Source: Plazaster borealis (taxonomy: Eukaryota > Echinodermata > Asteroidea > Forcipulatida > Labidiasteridae). From it: a DNA stretch of 64,000 nucleotides. The notes under the pieces were generated by a model that had not been told where the DNA came from, searched no databases, and saw only the letters and a list, made by a program, of their open reading frames with translations. The first letter of the stretch is position 1; each line of letters begins with the position of its first letter. This document shows positions 26,137 through 39,093 of the stretch, piece after piece. The position numbers and the translations under genes were made by a program. The stretch lies in NCBI GenBank assembly GCA_021014325.1, contig CM037459.1, positions 17,386,501 to 17,450,500 of the forward strand, read 5' to 3'.

Positions 26137-27310
26137 GAGGTTGGTCTGTCTACATGTACAGGCATGGTTCAAATCAGTAAACTTTCTATACGCATACACA
26201 CACACAATGAAAAGTAAGGCCTGAATACAGTGTTGCGATTCCGAGCCGGGGACAATGCGAATGCTCGAGCTGCCCGCCCCCGTGATTAGCGTCGAAAGAA
26301 CCCACTCCCTGACTCTCAACAACGCGCTGAAAAGCTTTGACGGGTCCTCACTGAAGTGGCATTTGTTATCATACCTGCCCGTCATGAGGTGCGATCTTGT
26401 GTTTTGCCAGTTTATTCTACATGCTGTCCTCTCCCCCTTTTGTTCTTCTACCGTATCTCACACCCTGTCACCACCATCCATCAACGACAACCCTTGTCGT
26501 CGGTGAAAGTGACAATAGTTATGGACTATCGACTGTTTTTATTCTAAGATAAGACTAACGCGTTAAGAAAATGGTCAAACTTTCTAAGTAATTGGATGAA
26601 TGAAGATTCAAAAATTAAGAAGATGAAGAGCATTGTTTAGAAGATAAACTTCCTGTATTATTCACGTGAACTTTTGTGATTCGAGTATAGGCCTACGCCT
26701 TGTTTCCCGCGTGGTTTAGTAATCAGTATTCAGCTATCATTAATGAAGCACAACACATTTGGTTGTAGTATGGAGGTAGGAATCCTACCTCCATGGTTGT
26801 AGTATAAGGGAGACACCGCACCCCCATGCATTTTCCAGTTCAAGCGGAAACAATTTCGTTTGCGCCAGTACATCAATCGACATCAACATAATAATAGCTG
26901 TAGATACATTAACTTTCACACGGAAATTGTTTTCAAGAGCAAAAATTCCTGAACTAAAAGATCATGTGGCAATAATAATAAATAACAAGAAAAAAAGAAA
27001 AAACCTAAGCCATCAATATATTTATTAATAAATTATACTGATTAGAAATACTAAATGTGAAACGTTTTCTGTAAGTTATTTGTTATGCACAAAATAAATA
27101 ATACAGAAAGAGTTCATAGCGATTACGCTAAAGTACACTGCCAAAGCGCAACAAATATTTCCTTCAATTTAAACCCTTTTTATCACTGGAGAGAACAGTC
27201 TTGCCCCTTGACAGTTTTAGATTCGCGAGTACAGTCTGCACATTGAGTAAACTCAAGTCAACTTTCTTTTAAAATTCAGAACTGAAAACCCTATTTACAT
27301 GCGATGCTCT
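26137..27310 (+). other. rax intron 1, with a perfect inverted repeat
   Basis: No exon recognised. At 26770-26794, 12-base arms ATGGAGGTAGGA/TCCTACCTCCAT flank a single A, and the pair is flanked by direct copies of GGTTGTAGTAT (26761 and 26795). A CA run lies near 26195. Confidence 0.5.
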
Positions 27311-27384
27311 GGTCCGAAGTAGGATTCGAACCGGAGTCCACGTGGGTGATGGGCAGGTATACTGGTACTATACTGAGCTATGCT
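27311..27384 (-). repeat. degenerate tRNA-like sequence (SINE head)
   Basis: On the - strand a B box GGTTCGAATCC (27322-27332 on +) and an upstream TAGCTCAGT (A-box/D-arm word) are spaced as in a tRNA of about 73 bases. I cannot fold a good anticodon stem or acceptor stem, so this is a tRNA-derived relic rather than a tRNA gene. Confidence 0.4.
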
Positions 27385-29200
27385 GGTCTCCTTCCTTAGT
27401 TATGCTGTTTGTTGCGTTTAGAAATATTTATATCGTACTGTGGAATGACTGTGCATACAATCCACGTTTTTATTTTTATGTTGCCCTCGATCACATGTAC
27501 ACAGAAGTTCCGTTTTTGATCACGTTACACAAAGTAACATAATCAATGACGTACCGTATATTATGCACAAGTCGTTTTCTTGGAAAGCGACGTAAATGTA
27601 TATACTGATGCTAAGTTTTGGGTTCATTTAATCTCATCTGGCAGACACTTGAGAAGCTTCGGTCATAATAATTTACTGATGGAGGTCGAGTATTTTTGTC
27701 CAGCGTGTTTTGGCCGTTACGTTTTTAGTTTATTTTTAGTGACTTTTCTGCAGACGTACTTGTTTTTTTCATTGCCAGTTTCAAAATACTCAAAACGTGC
27801 GTTGCCGCGAAAATAAAAAAGACTCGAAGCTTAAACAAATTTAAATATGTATAAAAGCAAAAATAAAACTGAAAGGGAGACAATAATAATGCATTAAGTT
27901 AAACATTATTGACTACTTTCTCCTTGGACTCGGTCTTTGGTTGAATATAGGACCTTAAAAATTGCGGAAGTCAAATAGATGAAGAACGCCAAGACCTATA
28001 CATGCCGATGGTACCGCGTCAATATTTATCGCTACTTTTCAACATTCTTTTAAAAGGATACATTGTAAACGGACCTTACATAGGTATGGAACTATGTGGA
28101 TGATATCGTGCATTAACTAGCTTCACATGTTCTTCTAAAAAATGAACATTGTACTGCTATGTCGAACTTTCATCGCAAAAACTGCATCTTTTTAGAGAGC
28201 TAATAATGAAGACATGCCTTCCTGTGTTATCAACCCTCCATGGAAAAATACACTATAAAGTTATTTTGATAGTGTCGGTAAACTTATTTGACGATTTTCA
28301 AACTAAAAGCTTACTTGGCACCGGTATCAGCCTGTATCATGGAAAGGGGGGAAATTAGGTTGCGATTCTACCTAACCGCCTGTGTACAAGAATAAGAGTA
28401 CATGTTATAGGTAGAAAACACCAACACTAACACACACTATAAAAGTAAAATAGACGCGGTGACTTGCTAGCATGTTGGTCTCCGCCAACAGTGAGTCACA
28501 ATGGACAGAACAAATAAATAGACAACAAGACATTACTCAGTACATTTAATATTGGTTTTGGAAGAGTTATTAAATTCTCATCCTGTAGTTTTCAAAATAT
28601 ACTATTCCATCATTCATTCAAGCTGTGTTTAAATTTCATCAAAATTTGTAGTTTTAGCGAGATGGAGTGAATACAACGCAAACCAGTTTATAATTTGTCA
28701 TGGTTTTTGTGCAAGTTTTACAAGCATTATTTCGATAGCGACAATCGAAATAAGTAACTGTGATGTCTTTAAACCAAGTTAACCATTAATATTAAACAAA
28801 ATGTAGAATGTGATGGTGTGCATGCAAATGAACAATAAACACCCGATAATGGTTAAAAGAGAAATAAGGAACATTCCAGGACTTTGGGTGTGTTCAAGTT
28901 TACTTTCTCAACTGTGACAGCATTCAGACAGTATTTCTCAGCAAGGTTAGGCGATGGTATAAACTAAGTTTCTTGACTGAAAGGAATACATTGTTCAGAA
29001 AGATTACAGATTATGTATTTTGTCTTGAATACACATAACAGACACCGAATGAACAAAACGGCATCGACTTCTTCAATAGCACTCAATGTATAAAATGCCT
29101 TCAAGTGTTTCAAGCACCTCCGACAAGATCCTCTAAGAACAACAGCCTTTGTTCCTTATCACAAAACGAGGCTTCGAGCGATCTAGACAATAAAATGGGA
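27385..29200 (+). other. rax intron 1, distal part
   Basis: AT-rich non-coding sequence; nothing assignable by eye. Confidence 0.45.
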
Positions 29201-29254
29201 TTTATCTGGAGCTAGGAATGTCTGAAGAGATTAATATTCACATGAACGTTATAA

Positions 29255-29640
29255 TCAAAGAGCTTTCAGAGGTTACGTCTATGATTGTTTGATTTTAGCT
29301 CTTTGTATGTTACGTCTAATAGAGAAAATAGATGAAAACCTAATGTTACGTCCATGTTTTGTTTGATTTTAGCTCTCTGTGTAAATTACGCTTATGATTT
29401 TTTTTAATTTCAGCACTGTGGAGATTAGTAGATTACGTCAATATTTTTTTATGTAAGCTCTGTGTAAATTACGTCCAGGACTTTAAAAAAATTATTTTAG
29501 GTCTGTAAATAATGATTCGTTTGACTTTAGCTCTTCGGATTTTAGCTCTTTGTATGTTACGTCTATGATTTGTTAAATTTTAGCTCTGTGTAAATTACGT
29601 CTATGACTGTTTGATTTGAGCTCTGTATAGATAGTGTGTT
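29255..29640. repeat. degenerate tandem repeat rich in TTACGTC
   Basis: Roughly eight diverged units of about 45-55 bases combine TTTTAGCTCT(T/G)TGTA with (G/A)TTACGTC(T/C)ATGA and GTTTGATT. TTACGT recurs in almost every unit. It lies 200-600 bases upstream of rax exon 2. It is a tandem repeat by structure; the repeated half-CRE-like word could bind bZIP factors, which is only inference. Confidence 0.65.
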
Positions 29641-29840
29641 GCAATCTATAAATCAAAGTAAATGAAGTTGTTGGGGTAGACAAATTGACCCTGAAAACAG
29701 TGTCCATAACATCAAGTGGCGGGTATCCCCTTTTCCACTCAAACTGTTTCGCTCAATAAGCTGGTGGCAGCCGTTAAAGAAGTACATGTGATACTCTGAG
29801 ATTTGCTAACATGTTGATATTTTTCAATATTTAAACACAG

Positions 29841-30160
29841 GCATCGCGAGTTCAGTCAGGTCAACCGAAATACAACCATCATCCCACTCGAGCGAATCAC
29901 ACATCGCTGCCGGAATGAGGAGCAGAGGATCGCCGGTCGGAGAAGACGACGTCATCTTAGCTGAAGGTGGGCCCGACTCACCGAGCAGCGGTGGGGAGGA
30001 AGGGGGAGACAGCAAAAAGAAACATCGCCGTAACCGGACAACATTTACTACCTATCAGCTCCACGAGTTAGAAAGGGCGTTTGAGAAGTCCCACTACCCG
30101 GACGTGTACAGCCGCGAGGAACTAGCACTCAAAGTAAACCTCCCAGAAGTCAGAGTTCAG
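29841..30160 (+). CDS. rax: Rax coding exon 2: most of the homeodomain
   Basis: Residues 143-249. The acceptor is TTTAAACACAG|GCATCG at 29840, and phase fits exon 1. After a Ser/Gly/acidic linker and a KKK basic patch, the homeodomain starts at residue 204 ([20 protein letters not shown]). It continues through [20 protein letters not shown], the typical Rax helix 1-2 sequence, with NLPEVRVQ entering helix 3. The exon ends after homeodomain residue 46 at CAG|GTGAGT. The protein binds TAAT-type DNA in the nucleus and in other animals specifies anterior neural, eye-field or neurosecretory territories. Exons 1 and 2 together are 747 bases (249 codons). Intron 2 is 8,933 bases. Confidence 0.97.
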
Positions 30161-33100
30161 GTGAGTCCGCCTTTTCCCTATACCCTCGGCTAGAGTGCAA
30201 AGCCTCGTTCGGAACGGTGCTGATTTCAACATATTGGTTATATACCATAAACAGGCACATAAATAAACATAAGAGCATCTACTTAAAATTTCTGTTTTGT
30301 GGACATCGAACGGTAATTTGATTAACAGTTGTCTTTTCTGGTCTTACGATGTTACTTTCTTGATTTTTACAGTATTTTAAAAGGAAATATTTAACCAGAG
30401 CAGCCTATTTTTTACAAATATTTGTTAATGTATCGAAGCATTAATTGTGCATGTTTTCGATCTCATGGGGGGGGGGTTCTGAGTGGGAGGGGCTGGACCC
30501 CGCCCCTTCCCGCTGGTTACGCCACTGCATTGGTGGATCAGTTCCCGGTAAACTCGTCTAAGCCCTGAATTTTATTAGCGAGCTTTCACATTAAAACGAT
30601 TACTAATTAAGTTATTTGTATTTAAATTGTCACAGTGTTCAAGAAACACACGCAAAATATGAAATTCAAGGCAAACAGATCCCCTTGAATTCATATACGC
30701 AGTTATAAGCGAAGTATTTGTTAATTGTTAGAGCTTTCCAAGGCTCTTTATGCCGAGCGCGACCACAGTCTTTTGTATCATACTAGCCACGCGGCAAGTG
30801 TCACATGTGCAGCAAGTGTGTGTGCGTGTGCATAAAAAGCGTGAGGTCGATGCAGTTTTTCAACCTCGTACACGCATACATGTACATGACGCTATTGAGG
30901 TTCTAGAACTTAAGTTGTGCAGAGCGAAACATTTCCCGGCATAATAGTGCAGTAGGTAGTTGCTTAAAGGAGGTGTGATGAGGAGGTGGAGCTGAGTGTC
31001 AGATAGTTGGCGTGTTTGGAGGAGTTCTTCATCAAACCCAGTGAAGCAATCAGATTTTTAGACTCTTGGAATGATGGGATGATGAACATGTACAAACCAG
31101 TATGACAACTTTTCAAACTGAGTGAAATTTTACAATGGACTTGGAGACAGTGTACATGTAGGCCTACATGGTTGATACAAAGTGTGGGGTGGGGGAACTT
31201 GACATTTAGCCCCATCATGTGGACTGTGGAGAGATGTGATTGTGTGTCAGGAAGCATCAAACTAAGAACATTCTCAATAGCAACCGATACTAATGCGAAA
31301 TTTAAAAGGTTTATAGGCCTATAGGGAGAAGGTCTCTGAGTCTTGAAATAAAATCAATGTTCGGTGACACCGGTACTATTTTTTTGTGTTCAATTTTTGA
31401 GAGTTATGCCTATAGGATTCTTCAATCTGTGGTAGATCCTCAACATCCTGAATGAATAAAACAAAATATCAAAATCCATTTTTGAAAAGGGGCCCTACGC
31501 TAGTGAACAAAATAGAACCATTCTTGGGGCTGATGTTAACAGAAGTTTGGCAGTAGACCACATACCATAATGTAAGTACGCTCGAATCTTCGATTTAATT
31601 AATTATGGGGGGGGGGTGTTACAGAATATTAATAATGCTCAGCGGATGATTCAGTCTCTGTAGTGGTGCACACACTCAACTCACGGCTTTTGTGAAAGCG
31701 TTACCGATGCAGATACGAATTTGAATTAATTTATTTTGCCTGGCATTACAAGATCAGATAAATAAAGACGGTTACATAAAGATATTCCGCATAAGGTACT
31801 TCACAAGTCACAAACATATCACCTGACCACAGTGTGTTCATTGACAACAGACGGATTGGCAGAATTTAAATTTTGTTCTGATGTGGCGTTGAGGCATACA
31901 TTGTATACATACATGTTGTTTAAATATCTGTTTAATGTTCGTTTGACGGCTTGTTGCAGTTGGGTATAATAGAACAAACCGGGTTATTATTATTAAATAC
32001 CACTCATGCATACGTTCTCATTATTTTCTTGCATAGTGATTTTTCAGGTCTGTTTTTACAATGTTAATCAAAAATCCGTATCGTGCAGTAATTTTGTTTG
32101 GCAAAGTAATGGTATCCAGCAGAGATTCCAGTGCCATAATGAACTGAATAACAATTCCACTCGGGGGAAAACACAACCACTTTTGTTTTCAGGGACTAAA
32201 AAATGAGGACACACTCGGTCAATAAACCGTAAAACTTGATTTTTTTAAACCCTCATTTCTTTATGTACATAGTTTTTATCATTTTTCAAGGTGTGCCTTA
32301 CCTTGCGATTGTATCGTCCCAGACCTGTGTCAAAAAGACCCATGGATTCCCTGTTGGAACGCTCAAAATCCATCGTGGAAATTGAGGATAGCGTTTTTGA
32401 CCCGAGGCGATATACGCAAAAAAATTAAACATAAAAGCCAATCTAGTGCTTGGGAAAAAATACACGCGGGTCGAAGGCAGAAATTGAGAAGAAGGAGCCA
32501 AAAAACATCCCCAGTGCTTCTGTGTTTTAATTAGCAAGAATTAGTTTCCCTGAAGTGTATTCTTAACATAACAAAACACCGTTGTGCACCAAAGTAATTG
32601 GGTCTACTCCAAGCCGTACACGTATGTGAAGTACAACGGGTGTATTGCCGTGGAGTCCAAATCATTCTGTTGAATGCAAAGGGGGAGAGACTACGAGAGA
32701 AATACCCTTGCCTGGAGAAGTCGATACACTAACTTGAAAAGAATAGACGAATTGGGCTGCGGTACGATGCGATTCCCACTTCTAATTAAGGGATATGGCT
32801 ATGACGTTTTTCTTGCCGTTGGCATTGGGTTGGTGCTCTCAATGTTATGGCGTGTCACATGGCAAGCCCGCGCTGGACCCCCGTGGGTCCATCACATCGT
32901 ACAGGTCTGTACCACAATCAGAAAGTCGTCCCTGGTCATCTCGTGGAGATGAGAAGGAATTGTTGCTTCAATCTCGCTGGTTTTTAAGAGCCTATATTCA
33001 ACTGGGGGTAACGTACGAGACTTCCAACCGAGCCACGCTGCTCTCTGTGGAAACTATCGCCTTGGCCATCAGGCACAGTGATCAGTTTAATTTACGGTAA

Positions 33101-34584
33101 TTGATGAGACATACTCTCGTTCAGTGACGATTTTTTTGTCTCCATGGGCTAGTTGTACAGAAGAGCGAAACCGCTTGTACATTGCCCTCTTATGCTGAGG
33201 AAGTGACACCCATTCAAATATCTTATGTTTGTTTAGCAAACAAGATTTATATAAAATAAACCTGGTATATCCCATGGGCACAATCACTCAATATTATAGT
33301 CAAATGTTTGTTTAAAGCATTTTGATATTCAAATGCTTAGTAACAGTGAAATGAGGTTATATTTATATACTGAAGATAAGTTCAAGAGTCTTCATTCAGA
33401 TACTGTATGTTATAGAAATGTTTCTCTATTGATCCAATATCTACGCTAAATATCAATTTTAAAAGCAGTTTCTAATTGCCTGTGCAACAAGATGATGCAA
33501 ACTTGTTATTTTTGCAGCTAATGGGCGAATCTATAAACAGCAAGACAGAACGAACGCCATCAACCTTAACTCGGTGTATTCTTATTTTGTGTATTTGCTT
33601 CTTCTTCCCTTCTCATTCTCATTGAACGACAAATTACAGAAATTGAAATTACCAGGCTGTTTTTTAAAATTTGTTTCAATCTTCCAACGACTATATTTCA
33701 GTCTGCAACACTGTCATGTTGACAAAATGAAGAGCCCGCAAATCCCCGTCGCTTATTTCGATTGCCACAATTGCTCTATTTATGTAAACGTATCATACAC
33801 AAAATCATCGACATAACCAGTTATTGATGTTTTCAGTCAAAACGCAACCAACGAACCCGATTAAATTTGGGCAAGTTGTATGCATGGTGTGTTTGATGAA
33901 CACTAAAGGAATGGAATAAACTGACCCTTCAAACTTCGCGTATAAACAAATTACTTAAAATACTGAAAGACTTGACCGAGGCGTTTTGTACTGTACGCTG
34001 CTCCAAAGAAGACAGTAGTATAAAGCTACGGTATGTTTCAACCGAGTTTTTCTATAATCAACCCCGCTCTATTTTTGTGGATATTTTGTAACAAAAATAG
34101 GGTACCCTAATTCAATAATAATGTCAACAACATAATGTTTTACCGCACTTTTTAAAACGCTTGATTTTACGGTAAAAAAAATACCAAAGTTTGCCGCAAT
34201 CTCTAAAGGCCTCCAAACTACCACTCGTCGCATTTATGTAATCCATGTGAGAAAGTTATACACTTGATTATCGGGTTCAGTCGATCGGCTGATGGCCTGT
34301 TTCAGCAGCAGCATAGAACGAATCTCTTCCAATAAAGTTGTGTGTGTGTGTGGGGGGGGGGGGGGTAGAGAAACTTTGCTTTGAAATGTACGACACTAAC
34401 CACATAGTCAGTTCCTTGCTCAACTTTCACATTCATACGCAGTGATAAGGGTGGGCTGATATAAGATCAATGGATATCACTGTCATAATGCTTTTAATAA
34501 TAATAGCGAATATTTATAACGCGTCATGTCTGTCAGACTTGACACTCCTGGCGCGAGACTACAATTTTTTCCTGCAAGGTATAT
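30161..34584 (+). other. rax intron 2, proximal part
   Basis: Non-coding. G-runs at about 30468 and 31607. At about 30470-30530 lies a GC-rich piece ending GGTTACGCCACTGCA, which resembles one end of the hAT-like element at 50.6 kb. No exon was recognised among the short ORFs (all below about 101 codons, no domain). Confidence 0.5.
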
Positions 34585-34888
34585 GTGGAGCTACGTTTGA
34601 AGTATGAGGCCTATAGCACCATGCAATGGTTTACAAGGTGCTGTCGCGCAATATATGCTGCCGATCAGACCAGGAACACTGGGGCGAACCCCTTCTCTTT
34701 ACGATAAGTGCACTGGGTTCTTTTACGTGCATTACACAACACACGGGACCAACGGCTTTATCCGAAGGACGAAGCATGTCTTGCTTAAGGACACACGTGT
34801 CACGACTGGGATTCGAACCCACGCTCTGCTGATCAGAAACACCAGAGCTTGAGTTTGGTGTTCTTATCCGCTCGGCCACGACACGCCA
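34585..34888 (-). mobile_element. tRNA-Leu-like SINE, long copy
   Basis: On the - strand it begins GGCGTGTCGTGGCCGAGCGG (34888 downward). It has an anticodon-loop word CTCAAGC (CAA, Leu type), a long variable arm and the B box GGTTCGAATCC. A body follows with CAAGACATGCTTCGTCCTTCGG (in part) and GGTCCCGTGTGT. The head is shared with the + strand copy at 51.73 kb and the body with the 24.88-kb fragment. The acceptor/D region is shorter than in a real tRNA-Leu, so it is a SINE, not a tRNA gene. Confidence 0.8.
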
Positions 34889-35225
34889 CAATAGTTCTGA
34901 GAAGGTCATTAGGTCATCTTGCCTATGGATATACATGTTAGTTATTCTTTAACTATTAGGTGTTCGTGCAACTGTGCGACCATCTCTTGCTGCTCTTTGT
35001 TTTATATTCACCATCCGTTGGTGTCATACAAATCTTGACTTATGTCTAATCCCTCCTCAGAACTATGTACATCTAAATGACCGAGTCTTTAGATCGTCAT
35101 TTCGATTCACAAAGTAGTGCAAAGAAGCATTTTTTGTTTTATTTTGTAAAGAACGTTGTCGCATTATAAATGCGCCATTCAGCCTCAATATGGTTTTACT
35201 GATTTACTACAATGGAAACAATAGC
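34889..35225 (+). other. rax intron 2, between SINE and MITE
   Basis: AT-rich, nothing assignable. Confidence 0.4.
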
Positions 35226-35553
35226 TTAAAGGTATTGTACACTTTTGGTAACAGCTCAAAATCAGTGTCCACATTTTGTGTGATTCAACATAATATGCAT
35301 GAACAAACAAACCTGTGAAAGTTCGAGCTCAATTGGTCATCGAGATTACGATAAAATAGTGAAAAGAGACCTTATGTGTTTTCTGTTTTTTCAAAATATC
35401 GCGCGTGATAAAAACTATTGTTTTACTAATTTCTCAGAAACGATAGCATTTCAGGCAGAAATATTTTAAGGAACCCTTTCTACAATTACTTACTTAGTGA
35501 ATCTGTGAACATTTGTGTTTTTCGATCTTACCGATAGTGTACAGGGCCTTTAA
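35226..35553. mobile_element. TTAA-flanked MITE, diverged copy
   Basis: TTAA at 35226 and 35550. The ends are AGGTATTGTACACTTTTGG and, reversed, AGGCCCTGTACACTATCGG. The interior shares the AACCTGTGAAAGTTCGAGCTCAATTGG-type block (in part) with the 25.75-kb copy, in inverted orientation. It lies in rax intron 2. Confidence 0.7.
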
Positions 35554-35632
35554 ACGCGAATCTCCTCGGTAGAATCCTCGTCACTGTAGATTCCTCATAA
35601 CAATGAAGTTAGTTATAGGAGTCAAATTAGTT

Positions 35633-35634
<2 letters not shown>

Positions 35635-35719
<85 letters not shown>

Positions 35720-35834
35720 ACAACAACAACAACAACAACAACAGCAGCAGAAACAACACAAACAACAACAACAACAACAATAACAACATCAACAACAACA
35801 ACAACAGCAGCAGAAACAACACAAACAACAACAA
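35635..35834. repeat. 200-base (AGC)n(AAC)n microsatellite
   Basis: AGC run, then mixed AAC/AGC, then AAC with AGC-AGC-AGA interruptions. All frames are open, giving spurious poly-Ala/Thr (+) and poly-Val/Leu (-) ORFs. Intronic in rax. Confidence 0.96.
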
Positions 35835-37150
35835 GAAGGGCCAACACATCAGACAAGAAGTTACTAAAACCTGCAATCACCAATGTTTAAAGTTTAAGTG
35901 TCGGCGTTTGAGTAGTTAGTTTAACCGGTTCGTGTTTCATGTATGAGCAGATGTTTTAAGCTGTTTATGCTGTCTGATTTCATTAATCATGTTTCACTCC
36001 CATTCAAAAGATGGATTTACACTTCTGTAAAACGTCACTTCATAGCATTCATTCGATTGTACTTCCTTGGACTTTCTATTGTCATATTGTATAGTTAGGA
36101 TTTGATTCAGAGGAAAGTTGCTTTCGTCGGGTACCCCCCACACGCACATGAACACATGTTTGTCGACCCGGTATATCGAGAACTTCTCTTTTTTCTTCGT
36201 TGTTTTGTCTTAGTTATTTTTTAGCAACTTTTCAATTGGTTTTGTACACGAAAGCGAGGCGAGGACGACATTGCTCCCACAAAACACCCGGATCTATTTT
36301 GATAAATTCATAACACACATAAACTCAAATCATCCAATGTTCTATTTTTATCGGTCGTAAGTCAAGTCAATTCGTCTTTTTGGAATGCTCATCAGTGACG
36401 TCTTTATTTCACATTAACTTATTTCTGTTTTGTTATAATGTATTGTGGGTGATGTTCTCGCGTACCCGCATATGACTGTGTGTTGGCGTTTGGCTCACTA
36501 TTCACGCAAAAAACGCCGTTGTCGTCTTGCTACCTAAATTCAGTAACAATAATGATTACCAATGTTTCCCATACATACAAGTGATCAGACTAGCTTCTCA
36601 GCCTTGTGATTGTTGCACTGTAATCACACCGATACGAAATATTCCATTTACGTATCCTAGACAGGTACAAAGCACATGTTCCAAAATCAATTTCTTTTAG
36701 TAAACACAAACAAGTTAGCGATTTCATTGCAAAGTGACAGGCCTTATAAGGAACAGGATCGTCTCTAATGTATTTTGTTCTTAGAGAATAGGAGTAAGAA
36801 CACATGCATCGTATGTCTTATGAAACCTTATTTTTTTTTAGAAATGAAGTTCATGTTTAGGTTCAATAAAACCATTAATTTAAATCTTCATGACACAAGA
36901 AGATTAAGACAGAATGAACGGACTTAAAACTGTCACTGGCGCCAGGTAGGCGCAGATCTACTCAGTCAAATTACTGATTATTTTAGGATCATAGTTTTTG
37001 ACTCGGCTTTTAAGAAAGATACTTTATCATTTTAAAATTTCTAATGAATACATTTATGAATAATTAATATTATCGAATGGTAGCCTCAAACATAACCTTC
37101 CAATGCGATAAGAATAGTACAAGAATATTCGTTATATGGGACTGTAATTG
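35835..37150 (+). other. rax intron 2, middle part
   Basis: Non-coding. About 36150-36300 shares two diverged blocks with 2.26-2.57 kb (TTTGTCGACC..ATCGAGAA and TTTTGTACACGAAAG..AAAACACCC), so it holds pieces of an interspersed repeat. The rest is AT-rich. Confidence 0.45.
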
Positions 37151-38238
37151 ACTCAAGCCAACAGTTACTCAAAGGCAACAGTTACTCAAATCCAACATTT
37201 ACTCAAAGGCAAAAGTTACTCAAAGCGAACAGTTACTCAAAGGCAACAGTTACTCAAAGCCAACAGTTACTCAAAGCCAACAGTTAGTCAAAGGGGAACA
37301 TTTACTAAAAGCCAACATTTACTTAAAGCCAAAAGTTACTCAAAGCCAACAGTTACTCAAAGCCAACATTTACTCAAAGGCAACAGTTACTCCAATGCAA
37401 CAGTTACTCAAAGCCAACATTTACTCAAAGGCAACAGTTACTCCAATGCAACAGTTACTCAAAGCCAACAGTTACTCAAAGCGAACAGTTATACTCAAAG
37501 CCAACAGTTACTCAAAGCCAACAGTTACTCAAAGCCAACAGTTACTCAAAGCCAACAGTTACTCAATGGAACAGCTTCTCGAAGGCAACAGTTACTCAAA
37601 GCTAACAGTTACTCAAAGGCAATAGGTACTCAAAGGCAACAGTTACTCAAAGGCAATAGTTTCTCAAAGCCACCAGTTACTCGAAGCCAACAGTTACTCA
37701 AAGGCAGTAGTTACTCAAAGGCAATAGTTACTCAAAGCCAACAGTTACTCAAAGCCAATAGTTACTCAAAGGCAACAGTTACTCAAAGGCAATAGCAACT
37801 CAAAGCCAACAGTTACTCAACGGAACAGCTTCTCGAAGGCAACAGTTACTCAAAGCTAACAGTTACTCAAAGCTAACAGTTACTCAAAGCTAACAGTTAC
37901 TCAAAGCTAACAGTTACTCAAAGCTAACAGTTACTCAAAGGCAACAGTTACTCAAAGGCAATAGGTACTCAAAGGCAACAGTTACTCAAAGGCAATAGTT
38001 TTTCAAAGCCACCAGTTACTCGAAGCCAACAGTTACTCAAAGGCAACAGTTACTCAAAGGCAATAGTTACTCAAAGCCACCAGTTACTCAAAGCCAATAG
38101 TTACTCAAAGGCAACAGTTACTCAAAGGCAATAGTAACTCAACGACAACAGTTACTCAACGACAACAGTTACTCAAAGCCAACAGTTAATCAAAGCCAAC
38201 AGTTACTCAAAGCCAACAGTTACCCAAAGGCAAAAGTT
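37151..38238. repeat. 17-bp tandem array, about 64 copies
   Basis: The unit AAAGCCAACAGTTACTC and the variant AAAGGCAACAGTTACTC repeat for 1.09 kb in rax intron 2. Because 17 is not a multiple of 3, an open frame cycles through all three phases (51-base period), giving a 215-codon ORF on + that is an artefact. Longer blocks are themselves repeated: a segment with GGAACAGCTTCTCGAAGGC recurs near 37567 and 37813, indicating segmental duplication inside the array. Confidence 0.95.
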
Positions 38239-39093
38239 AGACTACCGGTATATTAATTCCCACTGTTTGTTACTGTCTTAGTCATGTTACCTTTGTACAA
38301 TAACAATGATGAATACCCTTAATTCATTACGGCAAACAGGAGTGTAGATTTCTGGCCCATTCTGCATCGGTTGATTGCAGTAATTTGAATGGAATAGTAA
38401 CACAATCCTACCCTAACCCTAGGTCTATTTCTGATCGTCATAGTGTTAGGTTTCTCAAATGAAATAAAAAGGCCGAGAACATTGGCCGAGAAAAGCTAGG
38501 ACAAACAATGTCGTGGAACTCTCAATCTGTCTTTACAGAGTTGTTTTAATATCAATTAATTTTCAAAGGGAACATTAATGTAGTCTTAAATCCCCCAAAG
38601 TTTGGTACTATACAGCTTTGGTCAACGATCCGCAGATTACTATTTTCATAAACATTATTTTACCAAAATGTCCTGAGAAACAGTTCCATCGATGAAACTG
38701 TCATTGATCAAGAACATAGACAACCAGGACTTCGATTAGGCACAATTCTTGTGCAGAATTAAAAATTTTTTTATAACCATGCTGTTGTTGTTGTTTTGTT
38801 TTGGGTTTTTTGCGTAAAGACCAGATTTGTTGACATTTTTGAAATGTTGGTTTTACGGTGGATTTGTTTTATAATTAAAGAAAAGAAATGAAAACAATTT
38901 AATTTTTTTTATCAATAAACGAATAGCCTAAGAAAAAAGTATTTTCAATCTGTTTAAAACAATGCAAATATTGCTGAACATTGCAGTCATAAAAATAAAA
39001 TTTCCCTTTGGAAGTTTTTTTTGTAAACTGAACAACTGGCCATTTTTTCGTTATCATTTTTTGATGATTAATTTGGTCTCTCTTTTTCTCCAG
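38239..39093 (+). other. rax intron 2, distal end
   Basis: AT-rich. Ends with a T/C-rich polypyrimidine tract and CAG at 39091-39093, a strong acceptor for exon 3. Confidence 0.6.

Noticed and set aside
37148..37795. 215-codon ORF in the 17-bp array
   Set aside because: It is intronic and results from cycling of a stop-free 17-bp repeat.
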